From: a virus
Reading direction: 5' to 3' (one strand)
Virus record (IMG/VR): IMGVR_UViG_3300032087_001893
Location: 1 to 26,294 of that record
Length of the DNA stretch: 26,294 bases
A program made the translations under genes and the position numbers. Positions 8,126-14,464 of this stretch are shown here, piece after piece; the stretch's first letter is position 1; each line of letters opens with the position of its first letter. The notes below the pieces were generated by a model. That model was not told the origin of the DNA and made no database searches. It saw only the letters and a program-made list of their open reading frames with translations.

Positions 8126-8365
8126 TTATTTGAATTTACAGTCGTACTCAATTACACAAGGCATATTCTCTATACTCTTCCAGAGGATTGTACCGTCTGG
8201 GTTTTCTATATAGATCAAATATCTTGCTCTGGAAAATTGGTGTTGGTATTTATCGTCCAGGAGGATTGCCGAGATCTGGCCATCACCTCCAGCACGCATG
8301 CCCACATAGTAGGCCATAGCATCTTTGGGATTGATGCCTACGATAATCTTTCGTATGATATTCAT
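8126..8365 (-). CDS. Unknown small protein in the structural operon (79 aa)
   Basis: I do not recognise this protein. It begins MNIIRKIIVGINPKDAMAYYVG and ends with a short beta-rich region (RYLIYIENPDGTILWKSIEN), which suggests a compact alpha/beta fold. There is no signal peptide or membrane helix. The stop is one base before the GroES-like start and the start is 7 bases after the upstream stop, so it is co-translated with structural genes. Upstream leader: AAATGAAACATG. Confidence 0.7.
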   Translation of the reverse strand: MNIIRKIIVGINPKDAMAYYVGMRAGGDGQISAILLDDKYQHQFSRARYLIYIENPDGTILWKSIENMPCVIEYDCKFK

Positions 8366-8372
8366 GTTTCAT

Positions 8373-8687
8373 TTAATTTAGCATTTCATCATCCGGTGGT
8401 GTAAGTCTGTCTAACCACCAGTCTATAGTTCCTTCTTCTGGTTCTTCGTATAAGTTTTCCAGGATAGAATCCATACCGCTCAATAGACCTTCTATTTCAA
8501 CATCGCTATTGGCCGTGGAGCAAACACCCATCATCAGCTGCTCGCCATCATTTACATACACACCAGTAGTCATGAGGAACACTACCTCATCTTTTGGGAT
8601 GTCGTATTGCACCGCTAACTCCTCTACCTTCTTCATGACCTCGTTTCGGAGTTCAAGTAGGTATTCTCTGATATGTTGGTTATTCAT
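8373..8687 (-). CDS. Unknown acidic protein in the structural operon (104 aa)
   Basis: Not recognised. An N-terminal helix (REYLLELRNEVMKKVEELAVQYD) is followed by a central hydrophobic strand pair (EVVFLMTTGVYVNDGEQLMMGV) and an acidic C-terminus with a WWLDRLTPPDDE motif. Its start overlaps the stop of the C1q-like gene by one base (TAATG). Position suggests a virion or assembly factor, but nothing in the sequence proves it. Confidence 0.7.
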   Translation of the reverse strand: MNNQHIREYLLELRNEVMKKVEELAVQYDIPKDEVVFLMTTGVYVNDGEQLMMGVCSTANSDVEIEGLLSGMDSILENLYEEPEEGTIDWWLDRLTPPDDEMLN

Positions 8688-9394
8688 TATTGGATTCTCT
8701 GAACTTCAAATAAACTCTTTTCCTTCAGCGTTGCTCCAGATCCAGAAGCCTTGTATTCGTATTTAATCACATCTGCTGCACGGAATGCTTGAACGAAATC
8801 GAAGCTATCCATATATGTTCCGGCAGCTGCTTTCTCACGGCTGATCTCAAGAAGCGTAGTTGCATCCTTGAGAAGTTTAAAGGTAATAGTTGTATTTGAA
8901 TTTGTCGTTACACTATTTGCCGACAAACTGATTCGGAATACACCGTCAGTGTTGATCGTGATCGTACCTTCAGCACCGTTAAGTGTGATGTCTCCAGCAG
9001 ATCCAAATTGGTATGATCCAGTGTCGGAGTCATTATCTACATCAGCAAGAGTTGGTGTGTCGTATCCAGTCGTGTAGGTGTAGTCAGATGCTACACGAGC
9101 AACGATGATCGCTGGAGATAAGTTCCCGGTGAATGCATTTGCATTTAAGTCCCTGGTCTTTACAGTCTTGGTTGTACCATCGTATACCAGAGCTGTAAGC
9201 TCCGTTGATGAGGTAGTAGGATCGGTAGTGAACTTCAGCTCGCCAACTTCAACTCCACCAGTGGATACTTTTAGACCAGTGTCATTGCCCTGGCCATCCT
9301 CCACAACCTTGTATGTAGATGAAGCAGTACCGCTTTCTAATTTTAATAAACTCTGATAGGTATCTTTAACCTTTGATCCGGTAAGCGTAGCCAT
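8687..9394 (-). CDS. Structural protein with C1q/TNF-like C-terminal domain (235 aa)
   Basis: The N-terminal part (GSKVKDTYQSLLKLESGTA, then DTGLKVSTGGVEVG) resembles anchoring segments of phage head or tail fibres. The C-terminal region (about 95-235) has the strand order of a C1q/TNF-type jelly roll: SYQFGSAGDITLNG, TITINTDGVFRISLSANS, TTITFKLLKDATTLLEIS, a SFDFVQAF strand, then RAADVIKYEYKASG. Such domains trimerise and often act as decoration or receptor-binding heads. It is the first gene after the structural promoter and overlaps the next gene by one base. The fold call is by pattern, not alignment. Confidence 0.7.
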   Translation of the reverse strand: MATLTGSKVKDTYQSLLKLESGTASSTYKVVEDGQGNDTGLKVSTGGVEVGELKFTTDPTTSSTELTALVYDGTTKTVKTRDLNANAFTGNLSPAIIVARVASDYTYTTGYDTPTLADVDNDSDTGSYQFGSAGDITLNGAEGTITINTDGVFRISLSANSVTTNSNTTITFKLLKDATTLLEISREKAAAGTYMDSFDFVQAFRAADVIKYEYKASGSGATLKEKSLFEVQRIQ

Positions 9395-9401
9395 GAATTT
9401 G

Positions 9402-9409
9402 TAAATTTG
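9402..9409 (+). promoter_or_regulatory. Possible -7 element (TAAATTTG) for the plus-strand 143 aa gene
   Basis: The divergent gap reads TAAATTTG on the plus strand, an exact TAnnTTTG match 29 bases before the ATG at 9439. No TTTG or TTG box at the usual distance is visible, so strength is uncertain. The two divergent promoters would overlap. Confidence 0.4.
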
Positions 9410-9418
9410 TATTTACTA

Positions 9419-9447
9419 CAAAAATACAATTTAATACAATGGCCAAA
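9419..9447 (-). promoter_or_regulatory. Structural-operon promoter, TTTG-N17-TATTTTTG
   Basis: On the minus strand TTTG (9447-9444), a 17-base spacer and TATTTTTG (9426-9419) match the Bacteroidetes promoter pattern (TTG/TTTG at -33, TAnnTTTG at -7). The spacing equals that of the lysis promoter at 26085-26057. It would drive the 9394-to-88 operon. The -33 box lies inside the first codons (Met-Ala-Lys) of the divergent gene. Confidence 0.65.
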
Positions 9448-9870
9448 TCCAAGAAGCGGATGTTCCGTGATTTCGCTAAACTTCCAAGAAAGAAGTACAG
9501 CCATGACGGTCTGAAATATTCCTACAATGCTTTGAAGTATTATCGTGAGAAGCACGACCTCACCCTATCCCAAATATTGGCGATGGTGTTTTGCTATGAC
9601 CTGGAATTCTTTACGATAGATTACCTAACGCAACAGCTCGATCTCAATAGGCAGTTCTGCGCCAGGATGGTGATATACCCATTGGTGAATGAAGGGTACA
9701 TGTATAAGTACTTTGATAAATTAACCCCCTCCAACACAGCGGAAGATCACATCTTCAGAAGCGAAACCAAGTATAACTACCGTGTTCGCTATGCACTGTC
9801 CCAGAGAGGGCGAATTGTGGTGACTGATTTTTACCGATCAGCCAGTGGCTCGCTTCCATCGAAGCATTAA
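9439..9870 (+). CDS. Winged-helix-like protein, possible transcription regulator (143 aa)
   Basis: The core looks like a winged helix: LTLSQILAMVFCYDLEFFTI (helix 1), YLTQQLDLNRQFCARMVIYP (helix-turn-helix, about 57-75), LVNEGYMYKYFD (first wing strand), and YALSQRGRIVVTDFYR (second strand and helix), as in MarR-type proteins. The N-terminus is strongly basic (MAKSKKRMFRDFAKLPRKKY). It is one of only two plus-strand genes and is divergent from the structural operon. A role in controlling late transcription is a natural inference, but a virion-associated DNA-binding role is also possible. Its 3' end overlaps a convergent small gene by 33 bases. Confidence 0.75.
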   Translation: MAKSKKRMFRDFAKLPRKKYSHDGLKYSYNALKYYREKHDLTLSQILAMVFCYDLEFFTIDYLTQQLDLNRQFCARMVIYPLVNEGYMYKYFDKLTPSNTAEDHIFRSETKYNYRVRYALSQRGRIVVTDFYRSASGSLPSKH

Positions 9871-9993
9871 AGCAGACCATGTAATTTTTATGCCCCAATC
9901 TTTTAGGAGGTCCGCTTGGAGTTGTTCCGGTGATAATTCATTCGCCTTGTAGTGGAGAATCAATTTCGTTATAGTTCCCTTTACCTTTTTCAT
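9838..9993 (-). CDS. Small unknown protein (51 aa)
   Basis: The protein starts MKKVKGTITKLILHYKANEL and contains SPEQLQADLLKDWGI, then a basic Trp-rich end (LMLRWKRATG). The start is supported by a 4-base ATGA overlap with the stop of the 82 aa gene. It overlaps the end of the plus-strand 143 aa gene tail-to-tail. The amphipathic helical pattern suggests a small folded protein of unknown function. Confidence 0.6.
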   Translation of the reverse strand: MKKVKGTITKLILHYKANELSPEQLQADLLKDWGIKITWSALMLRWKRATG

Positions 9994-10238
9994 ATCCCAT
10001 ACCATTTAGCCATGTACTCCTCTAAAGTTAGCGTATTTTGGTCAACCAACATTTGATGTGGCGCACCGTAGATGAAACTCTCGCCTTTGTCCCAGCGGAA
10101 GTTGATGAAGGAGTATGGATTCTCCTCGCATAATTGTTGGTGAAGGTTATCGATCTCTTCACGCTCACACTGTAGGAACGAGTTCTTCCACTCGCCCCCA
10201 TTGTGTCTATTGATACTTACTGCAATGTCAATCTTCAT
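9990..10238 (-). CDS. Unknown small protein (82 aa)
   Basis: Not recognised. The sequence is mixed alpha/beta with several aromatic residues (NPYSFINFRWDKGESFIYG) and two cysteines (CEREEIDNLHQQLCEEN). It ends EEYMAKWYGI. It overlaps the upstream 57 aa gene by 11 bases and the downstream 51 aa gene by 4 bases, so the three are one translationally linked unit. Confidence 0.7.
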   Translation of the reverse strand: MKIDIAVSINRHNGGEWKNSFLQCEREEIDNLHQQLCEENPYSFINFRWDKGESFIYGAPHQMLVDQNTLTLEEYMAKWYGI

Positions 10239-10401
10239 CTTGCAACGGAATTAAGAAGTTATCTAATAGATTGAATAAATCCATTCTAATCTTTTCGTGA
10301 CCAGTCTCTGCTGCAACCATCATCGCTGCTGTAATTAGATCACGGGTCATTCGTACTTCATCATTCGTAAGTACTACATCATTCAAGCCAATTTCATTCA
10401 T
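10228..10401 (-). CDS. Small acidic helical protein (57 aa)
   Basis: The reading frame starts MNEIGLNDVVLTNDEVRMTR and continues as a Met/Ala-rich helix (DLITAAMMVAAETGHEK) before an acidic end (QDED). It begins a three-gene unit (57, 82 and 51 aa) after a leader reading AAAACGAGAGACATG, nearly the same as that of the 119 aa gene at 23928. Function unknown. Confidence 0.65.
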   Translation of the reverse strand: MNEIGLNDVVLTNDEVRMTRDLITAAMMVAAETGHEKIRMDLFNLLDNFLIPLQDED

Positions 10402-10428
10402 GTCTCTCGTTTTTAAATGTTTCTATTA

Positions 10429-10465
10429 CAAGTATAACGCAAATAATTCACATAATTGTGTAAAA
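10429..10465. promoter_or_regulatory. Putative control region of the 57-82-51 aa unit
   Basis: The minus strand holds TATACTTG (10436-10429), one mismatch from TAnnTTTG. Two sequences each one mismatch from the DnaA box TTATnCACA lie upstream: TAATTCACA (plus, 10444-10452) and TTTTACACA (minus, 10465-10457). Together they give an imperfect dyad CACATAATTGTG. No second promoter box was found. Confidence 0.35.
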
Positions 10466-10490
10466 GAGTAATATTTTTTTTTCCAGGCAT

Positions 10491-10513
10491 AAAAAAAGGG
10501 GACCGAAGTCCCC
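10491..10513 (-). terminator. Rho-independent terminator with TTCG loop
   Basis: On the minus strand GGGGAC (10513-10508), loop TTCG and GTCCCC (10503-10498) form a perfect six-pair stem capped by a very stable tetraloop, followed by seven T residues (10497-10491). It ends the small-gene operon that runs from 11381 to 10565. Confidence 0.9.
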
Positions 10514-10564
10514 CAGGAAAGGTAATGCGAACACCCATAATAGGTGACAAGTGAATTGTTTCCT

Positions 10565-10720
10565 TTAGTGCTTATACATCATACGGAACTTGGCTTTCTC
10601 CACAGCTCCGTCATGAGGCTTGTAATCGCCCTCCATTAAATAGTAGCGACCACCTTTCTCCATCCAATGGTAACCCTTCGGTGGATCGACCTCTTTATGA
10701 GTCTTTCTTTTTGCTTTCAT
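10565..10720 (-). CDS. Small conserved-type phage protein, PPKGYHWM motif (51 aa)
   Basis: The frame opens MKAKRKTHKEVDPPKGYHWM and continues with GGRYYLMEGDYKPHDGAVEK. The order of a PPKGYHWM-type motif, a short YYLM hairpin and a GDYKPH stretch matches small proteins I have seen in marine phages, with no known function. It is too short to be picked up by a 60-residue cut-off. It overlaps the upstream 60 aa gene by 26 bases and is followed by the terminator at 10491-10513. Confidence 0.7.
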   Translation of the reverse strand: MKAKRKTHKEVDPPKGYHWMEKGGRYYLMEGDYKPHDGAVEKAKFRMMYKH

Positions 10721-10877
10721 CCTTCTTGATTTCCTTCTCGGCTTTCAACATAGCCTTCGTAGGCTTCTTACCAGATCCACGGTTTGCACGGATGTTGTCC
10801 CACAGTCCTCTCCGGCTGTAACTTCCATCAGCACGCTTGATCATTCCTCCGGCTTTGTATTTCTTTTTCGCCCTCAT
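10695..10877 (-). CDS. Small basic protein with MRAKKKY start (60 aa)
   Basis: Very lysine- and arginine-rich. It starts MRAKKKYKAGGMIKRADGSY and ends KKDESKKKDS. The start motif MRAKKKYxxGG is shared with the next upstream gene (85 aa). Such short basic proteins with a K-Y-x-x-GG start are frequent in marine phages and may be nucleic-acid- or capsid-binding (inference). One base separates it from the 85 aa gene. Confidence 0.7.
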   Translation of the reverse strand: MRAKKKYKAGGMIKRADGSYSRRGLWDNIRANRGSGKKPTKAMLKAEKEIKKDESKKKDS

Positions 10878-10878
10878 G

Positions 10879-11136
10879 TTATTTCTTTGATCTATTCTTA
10901 CTCTGACTAATCATTCTGCGTACACCGTGATCCCAATCCTTGCCGTCACCATTACCATAAGTACCGGCCTCCCGGTTCTTACGATTCAAAAAAGAACGAT
11001 ACCTTCTCCTGGAAGGAGTGGAGTGATACTCCGTGTCGTACTGTGCTTTTTTCTTCCTTGCTTCTGGATTCTCCTGGTAATACTTTGCGGATCTACTGAC
11101 CGCACCCCCGGATTGATATTTCTTCTTTGCACGCAT
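10879..11136 (-). CDS. Small basic protein, second MRAKKKY paralogue (85 aa)
   Basis: Starts MRAKKKYQSGGAVSRSAKYY. The middle is highly charged (NPEARKKKAQYDTEYHSTPS) and is followed by RSFLNRKNREAGTYGNGDGK and a KDWDHG motif. The NRxNRxxGTYGNGDG segment recurs in marine phage proteins as far as I recall, without an assigned role. The protein could contact DNA or RNA in the virion or during packaging. The one-base spacing to the 60 aa gene indicates co-translation. Confidence 0.7.
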   Translation of the reverse strand: MRAKKKYQSGGAVSRSAKYYQENPEARKKKAQYDTEYHSTPSRRRYRSFLNRKNREAGTYGNGDGKDWDHGVRRMISQSKNRSKK

Positions 11137-11153
11137 AGCACAAAGATACAGAT

Positions 11154-11381
11154 CTATCCAATAGGGATTTCCTTCACCTGGCTCGCTCCAGGGAACTTGT
11201 GGATACCACTGTAAGGTTCAGCCACCTTCTCCTGGCCAACATCTGGGATCAAACGCAACTTCAACCCAGTCTTGCTCATGTCTATGGTGTCACCCTTAAT
11301 AACAATGTACTTTCTCTTACGATACGGACTGCCGTCACTATACCCTTTCTGTTGTACATCTTTATCTCTTACCGCTTTCAT
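11154..11381 (-). CDS. Unknown small protein (75 aa)
   Basis: Not recognised. A basic start (MKAVRDKDVQQKGYSDG) is followed by a beta-rich stretch (KRKYIVIKGDTIDMSKTGLK) and a proline/glycine-rich end (SGIHKFPGASQVKEIPIG). It is the first gene of the small operon that ends at the TTCG terminator. The 17-base gap to the next gene and the consistent strand support it. No promoter matching the consensus was found just upstream. Confidence 0.65.
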   Translation of the reverse strand: MKAVRDKDVQQKGYSDGSPYRKRKYIVIKGDTIDMSKTGLKLRLIPDVGQEKVAEPYSGIHKFPGASQVKEIPIG

Positions 11382-12006
11382 ATAAATACAGCTTGCCTAT
11401 CTTACAGCTCTACTCGCTATCTGCTTTGTCGGGCGTGAGCATTGTAGTGGTGTAGCTCCAGCACCAACACCGCAAGATGCGATACGCAAGCGAAGTTACA
11501 GCTTTTCATCTACATTGTCAACTTATACCAATACTTGAACATAACACACCCAACTATCTAATAAACAGTAGGGTAGACCACTTGTGCTTTTTTTGAGTTG
11601 ATTTTTAGGGGAGACTAAACCGACAAATTTGGTGAGTTATATAGATAGTGGGGATTATATACGTTACCGACTGGTGCGAAACCAAAACCGAAACCGATCC
11701 CGAAACCCCACCCCCATCGACTTGATCCCGAAATCTGGAAAACTTTTGGCTTTTTCCCTGGCTTATACGACCGGAGATCTTCGCTGACCTACCAGTTCCA
11801 GGTCGCATTATAACTGCATCGGATTAAGGCTATAATAAACATTATGTTAAATAGCACCTTTCGAAGGGTCAAGGAGAGTAGCCCCTCCCCTACCCCACCG
11901 ATGCCAGGATCACGGTCTCGGCTCGGACCGTCAGCTCTTCGCAGAGGGCTAACAATCCCACCCTACTACACACTCTCCCACATCCCCTCACAACTCTCTA
12001 CACTCA
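11382..12006. other. 625-base gene-poor region, G-rich on the minus strand
   Basis: No credible protein is seen. The 67-codon minus frame at 11605-11808 is low-complexity and matches no domain I know. Bases 11951-12011 contain no G on the plus strand, so the 3' region of a methyltransferase transcript would lack C. GGGG runs lie near 11881-11899 and 11703-11716 on the minus strand. ACGGTC pairs with GACCGT near 11920-11940, and a second small hairpin follows (AGCTCT, TCGC, AGAGGGCT). A 12-base iteron array lies at 11677-11707. It could encode a structured RNA, be an origin or packaging site, or be recently acquired DNA. Confidence 0.55.
11677..11707 (+). repeat. Three CGAAACC iterons at exact 12-base spacing
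   Basis: CGAAACC begins at 11677, 11689 and 11701, so the period is exactly 12 bases. A related CGAAATC lies at 11729. Short direct repeats at about one helical turn in a gene-free region are typical of binding arrays for an initiator or regulator. No partner protein is identified. Confidence 0.6.
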
Positions 12007-13437
12007 CTAAAGTATTTCTTTGATGCGTTCTGCTACTGCGTGAACCACGTCTACAGTCACTGCGTTCCCACACATTTTGTATCGTTGAGTGTTGCTTACT
12101 TCTTTAATTTCACCGTCGTAAACTCCTAACGCTGTGTGGTTGTCTGGAAATCCTTGTAATCGTTCACATTCTATTGGTGTGAGTCTACGAATTCTGAATC
12201 CGGTTACGTTGTGATCAACCTTGTTTGCTTCTACTTTGACACCATTAGGGTTAGAACTTCTGATTGTGAATGCATCTTGTCCTTCCTTACCTACTATTGT
12301 TCCGCTCTTGTGTGCGAAAGTCTTGGTGCTTTGTCCTATTTGTACTGGTTGCACTACTCCTTGATTGCAACTTGTTTCAAGTGTGTTGGCTTTTCCCTTA
12401 CCTACACGACCTCTACGAGTTTCGCTATTTGGTTGAGATAAGTTTACGCTATCCCCCTCTTGCGCCTCTTCGTATCCTCTCTTTGTTGCGCTCTTAACCT
12501 TGAGGCAGGCCATGTCGGAGTGATTACCACCACTGTTACCTGCTCCTCCGGTCAATGTTGGTGCGATGTCATCGGATACTTTTGTTCCGTTGCGCTTCCA
12601 CACCTCAATGTCTTGCTCGTTACCCTCGATGACTACATCCCAACTGTGCTTCTTGGTGAAGACATGTCTACCTCCAGCTCTAATTGTTGGTGTGAACTCG
12701 TTGCCTCGGATATCTTGTGCGGTGTAGTTCTCTTTGATGAATGTAGGATCAGCCGATGTGTATGCGCTTATTGTCGGTGACAATCCCTGATCGCTATACA
12801 CCTTACCTTGCTGACCTCCAGTACCACGATGCCCGACTGGTTTACTTGCCTCTCTTATTTGACTCCATTGGCCAATATTCTCTCCATTACTTGTTCCGAT
12901 AGGAAAAATTCCTCTCCAATCTCGTTTGGTTCTTGTAGAATATCCGACAAGGTATATCCGCTCTCTATTTTGGGGCAAGAACCACGATGTATTAAGCAGT
13001 TCCCATTCAAGTCGATAGCCCCCAATCGAGGTAAACGCTTGGAGGATTGCCGCAAAGTCTTCGCCAGCGTTGCTGCTGAAAGTTCCTTTAACATTTTCCC
13101 AGATAAATACTCCTGGTCTGCACTCTTCAATGAGTCGAATTGCTTCAAGGATAAGGCTTGATCGTTGCCCTCCCATTCCTTTACGTTTTCCAGCAAGGCT
13201 GAAATCCTGGCAAGGACTTCCAAAGGTGATGATGTCAATTTTGGGTAATTGTTCTCCTCGAACATCTGTAACTGATCCGACATATTCTGCGTCTTTAAAT
13301 TGATGTTTATACACGGCTATTGCGTGCTTGTCTACTTCACTAAAATAACTCTTGACTTTATACCCAGCCCTTTCCAGGCCGAGATGGAATCCTCCGATAC
13401 CGGAGAAGAGATCCAATTGGTTAATCTTCTTTCTCAT
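12007..13437 (-). CDS. C5-cytosine DNA methyltransferase, Dcm type (476 aa)
   Basis: Transfers a methyl group from S-adenosylmethionine to C5 of cytosine in a specific DNA site. All key motifs are present: I DLFSGIGGF (9-17), IV GSPCQDFS (73-80, nucleophile C76), VI ENV (114-116), VIII QNRERIYLVG (156-165), IX RRLTPIECERLQGFP (417-431) and X GNAVTVDVVHAV (457-468). The region between VIII and IX is about 250 residues, longer than in HhaI-type enzymes, and holds five degenerate T(I/L) repeats (see findings). It overlaps the upstream 121 aa gene by four bases (ATGA). Likely roles are protection from host restriction or pairing with a neighbouring nuclease. The target site cannot be read from the sequence. 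Confidence 0.93.
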   Translation of the reverse strand: MRKKINQLDLFSGIGGFHLGLERAGYKVKSYFSEVDKHAIAVYKHQFKDAEYVGSVTDVRGEQLPKIDIITFGSPCQDFSLAGKRKGMGGQRSSLILEAIRLIEECRPGVFIWENVKGTFSSNAGEDFAAILQAFTSIGGYRLEWELLNTSWFLPQNRERIYLVGYSTRTKRDWRGIFPIGTSNGENIGQWSQIREASKPVGHRGTGGQQGKVYSDQGLSPTISAYTSADPTFIKENYTAQDIRGNEFTPTIRAGGRHVFTKKHSWDVVIEGNEQDIEVWKRNGTKVSDDIAPTLTGGAGNSGGNHSDMACLKVKSATKRGYEEAQEGDSVNLSQPNSETRRGRVGKGKANTLETSCNQGVVQPVQIGQSTKTFAHKSGTIVGKEGQDAFTIRSSNPNGVKVEANKVDHNVTGFRIRRLTPIECERLQGFPDNHTALGVYDGEIKEVSNTQRYKMCGNAVTVDVVHAVAERIKEIL

Positions 13438-13799
13438 AGATTAATGGATTTGCATGTGTTTATATTTAATTGAATTTCAGTTCCTTGCAAGTTACCACTT
13501 ATGTCGGCCAATTCCCAATAGTTGACAACATCTTGGTGGATATCCAAGACATAGGCAAACTTCCATATGCCCCCCTTCTTGTAATTGTCAAGTATTGCAA
13601 GCTCCCTTGCTGTTATTACTCTCGTCTTGAAGTCTTTGGTAGATATCTTTGTGGTGATAACTACGGCCAATTTGACTCCATCTACTACCAGTGTGTAGTC
13701 CACATGTTGGTGGTCACCGTCTACGCTTTTCTTTGTTCCTGGGGCTTTCTTCGCCCATGCGTGAATCGCTTTGATCTCTCGCTCTAATGACTGCTGCAT
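13434..13799 (-). CDS. Nuclease-like small protein next to the methyltransferase (121 aa)
   Basis: The middle shows the spacing of a PD-(D/E)XK core: HVDYTLVVDGVKLAVVITTK (32-51), where D34 would be the aspartate and K51 the lysine. The expected E/D two residues before the lysine is T49, so a catalytic residue appears to be lost or moved. An N-terminal helix (SLEREIKAIHAWAKKAPG) and a late WKFAYVLDIH strand complete a small alpha/beta fold. It overlaps the methyltransferase by 4 bases and the upstream nuclease frame by 86 bases. It may be a specificity or inactive partner, or an unrelated fold. Confidence 0.6.
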   Translation of the reverse strand: MQQSLEREIKAIHAWAKKAPGTKKSVDGDHQHVDYTLVVDGVKLAVVITTKISTKDFKTRVITARELAILDNYKKGGIWKFAYVLDIHQDVVNYWELADISGNLQGTEIQLNINTCKSINL

Positions 13800-14193
13800 T
13801 GATACATTTATATTTATTGAATTGTCTTATGTTCTTCTCTTGGTTGTTCTTGGACTTATGGATGCGTAGCCTTACGGAGTTGACCAACTCTGACCGGTGC
13901 AGGTATGCTATGCGATCACCGTCTGTTACTATGGCCAGGATATCGTAATCATCTTGGTAATGTTTGTATCCATCGCTTGTTGCTCTACGCATGGAGACTT
14001 CGACTGCGCCTCTGGTCATTGTCCGATACTTAACCTGGACTCGGAATACTATTGTTCCTTTTGTTACCAGGATATCGTATGGGCAGTTGTTGGTTGCAGG
14101 AAGATGAGGTTGGTATCCATGCCGAAGAAGATCAGCCATCACCAGTGCCTCACCCATTGCACCGAGGTACGATCTGTAATCTTTATTCCTCAC
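13714..14193 (-). CDS. PD-(D/E)XK endonuclease-like protein (159 aa)
   Basis: The order GAMGEALVMADLLRHGYQ (11-28), then PYDILV (39-43 with D40) and FRVQVKYRT (50-58, QVK at 53-55) is the signature of PD-(D/E)XK endonucleases of the PF11645 kind (intron-type homing nucleases and archaeal resolvase relatives). There E15, D40 and K55 coordinate metal. The Q in place of E/D before the K is common in that group. The basic C-terminal tail (SPRNKEKRRR) reads over the start of the 121 aa gene. It may act as a restriction or resolution nuclease. The position beside the methyltransferase suggests a modification/cleavage pair (inference). Confidence 0.7.
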   Translation of the reverse strand: MRNKDYRSYLGAMGEALVMADLLRHGYQPHLPATNNCPYDILVTKGTIVFRVQVKYRTMTRGAVEVSMRRATSDGYKHYQDDYDILAIVTDGDRIAYLHRSELVNSVRLRIHKSKNNQEKNIRQFNKYKCINAAVIRARDQSDSRMGEESPRNKEKRRR

Positions 14194-14464
14194 TCAACTC
14201 GTCTATCACTTGCTCCCAAATTGCTTTTTGATATGGACCATCGGCCATATAGTATATCTGCTTTGCCTGGGTTAGTGCTGCTTCCTTTGATCCGTATCTC
14301 TCCAGGAGTTCATCAACTCGTGTGTTAACTTTGAATCCCATGTTGTGTTGGTTTAGAAAGTGTTTAGGAAAGCGTGTACGCTGATAATCAGTCTGACCGC
14401 TAATCTCGTATGCACCGGCAACTGTTTGAACGATACCAATTCGTAGACTCTTTCGTGTTCCCAT
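14183..14464 (-). CDS. Unknown helical protein (93 aa)
   Basis: Not recognised. The C-terminal half (VNTRVDELLERYGSKEAALT and QAKQIYYMADGPYQKAIWEQ) is clearly protein-like, helical and acidic. Overlap with the nuclease gene is 11 bases. The start is uncertain. The ATG at 14464 has an A-rich leader but overlaps another plausible frame (14353-14529). If that frame is real, the ATG at 14341 (leader AACCAACACAACATG, giving 52 aa) is the better start. Confidence 0.65.
   Translation of the reverse strand: MGTRKSLRIGIVQTVAGAYEISGQTDYQRTRFPKHFLNQHNMGFKVNTRVDELLERYGSKEAALTQAKQIYYMADGPYQKAIWEQVIDELSEE

Noticed and set aside
11400-11520. Possible tRNA gene
   Set aside because: No acceptor-stem pairing with a T-arm GTTC-type motif could be assembled by eye.
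11605-11808. 67-codon minus-strand frame in the gene-poor region
   Set aside because: Low-complexity Ser/Arg/Gln start, no overlap linkage to neighbours, no leader like the real genes.
12855-13283. 142-codon minus-strand frame inside the methyltransferase
   Set aside because: It overlaps conserved methyltransferase motifs in another frame and shows no domain of its own.
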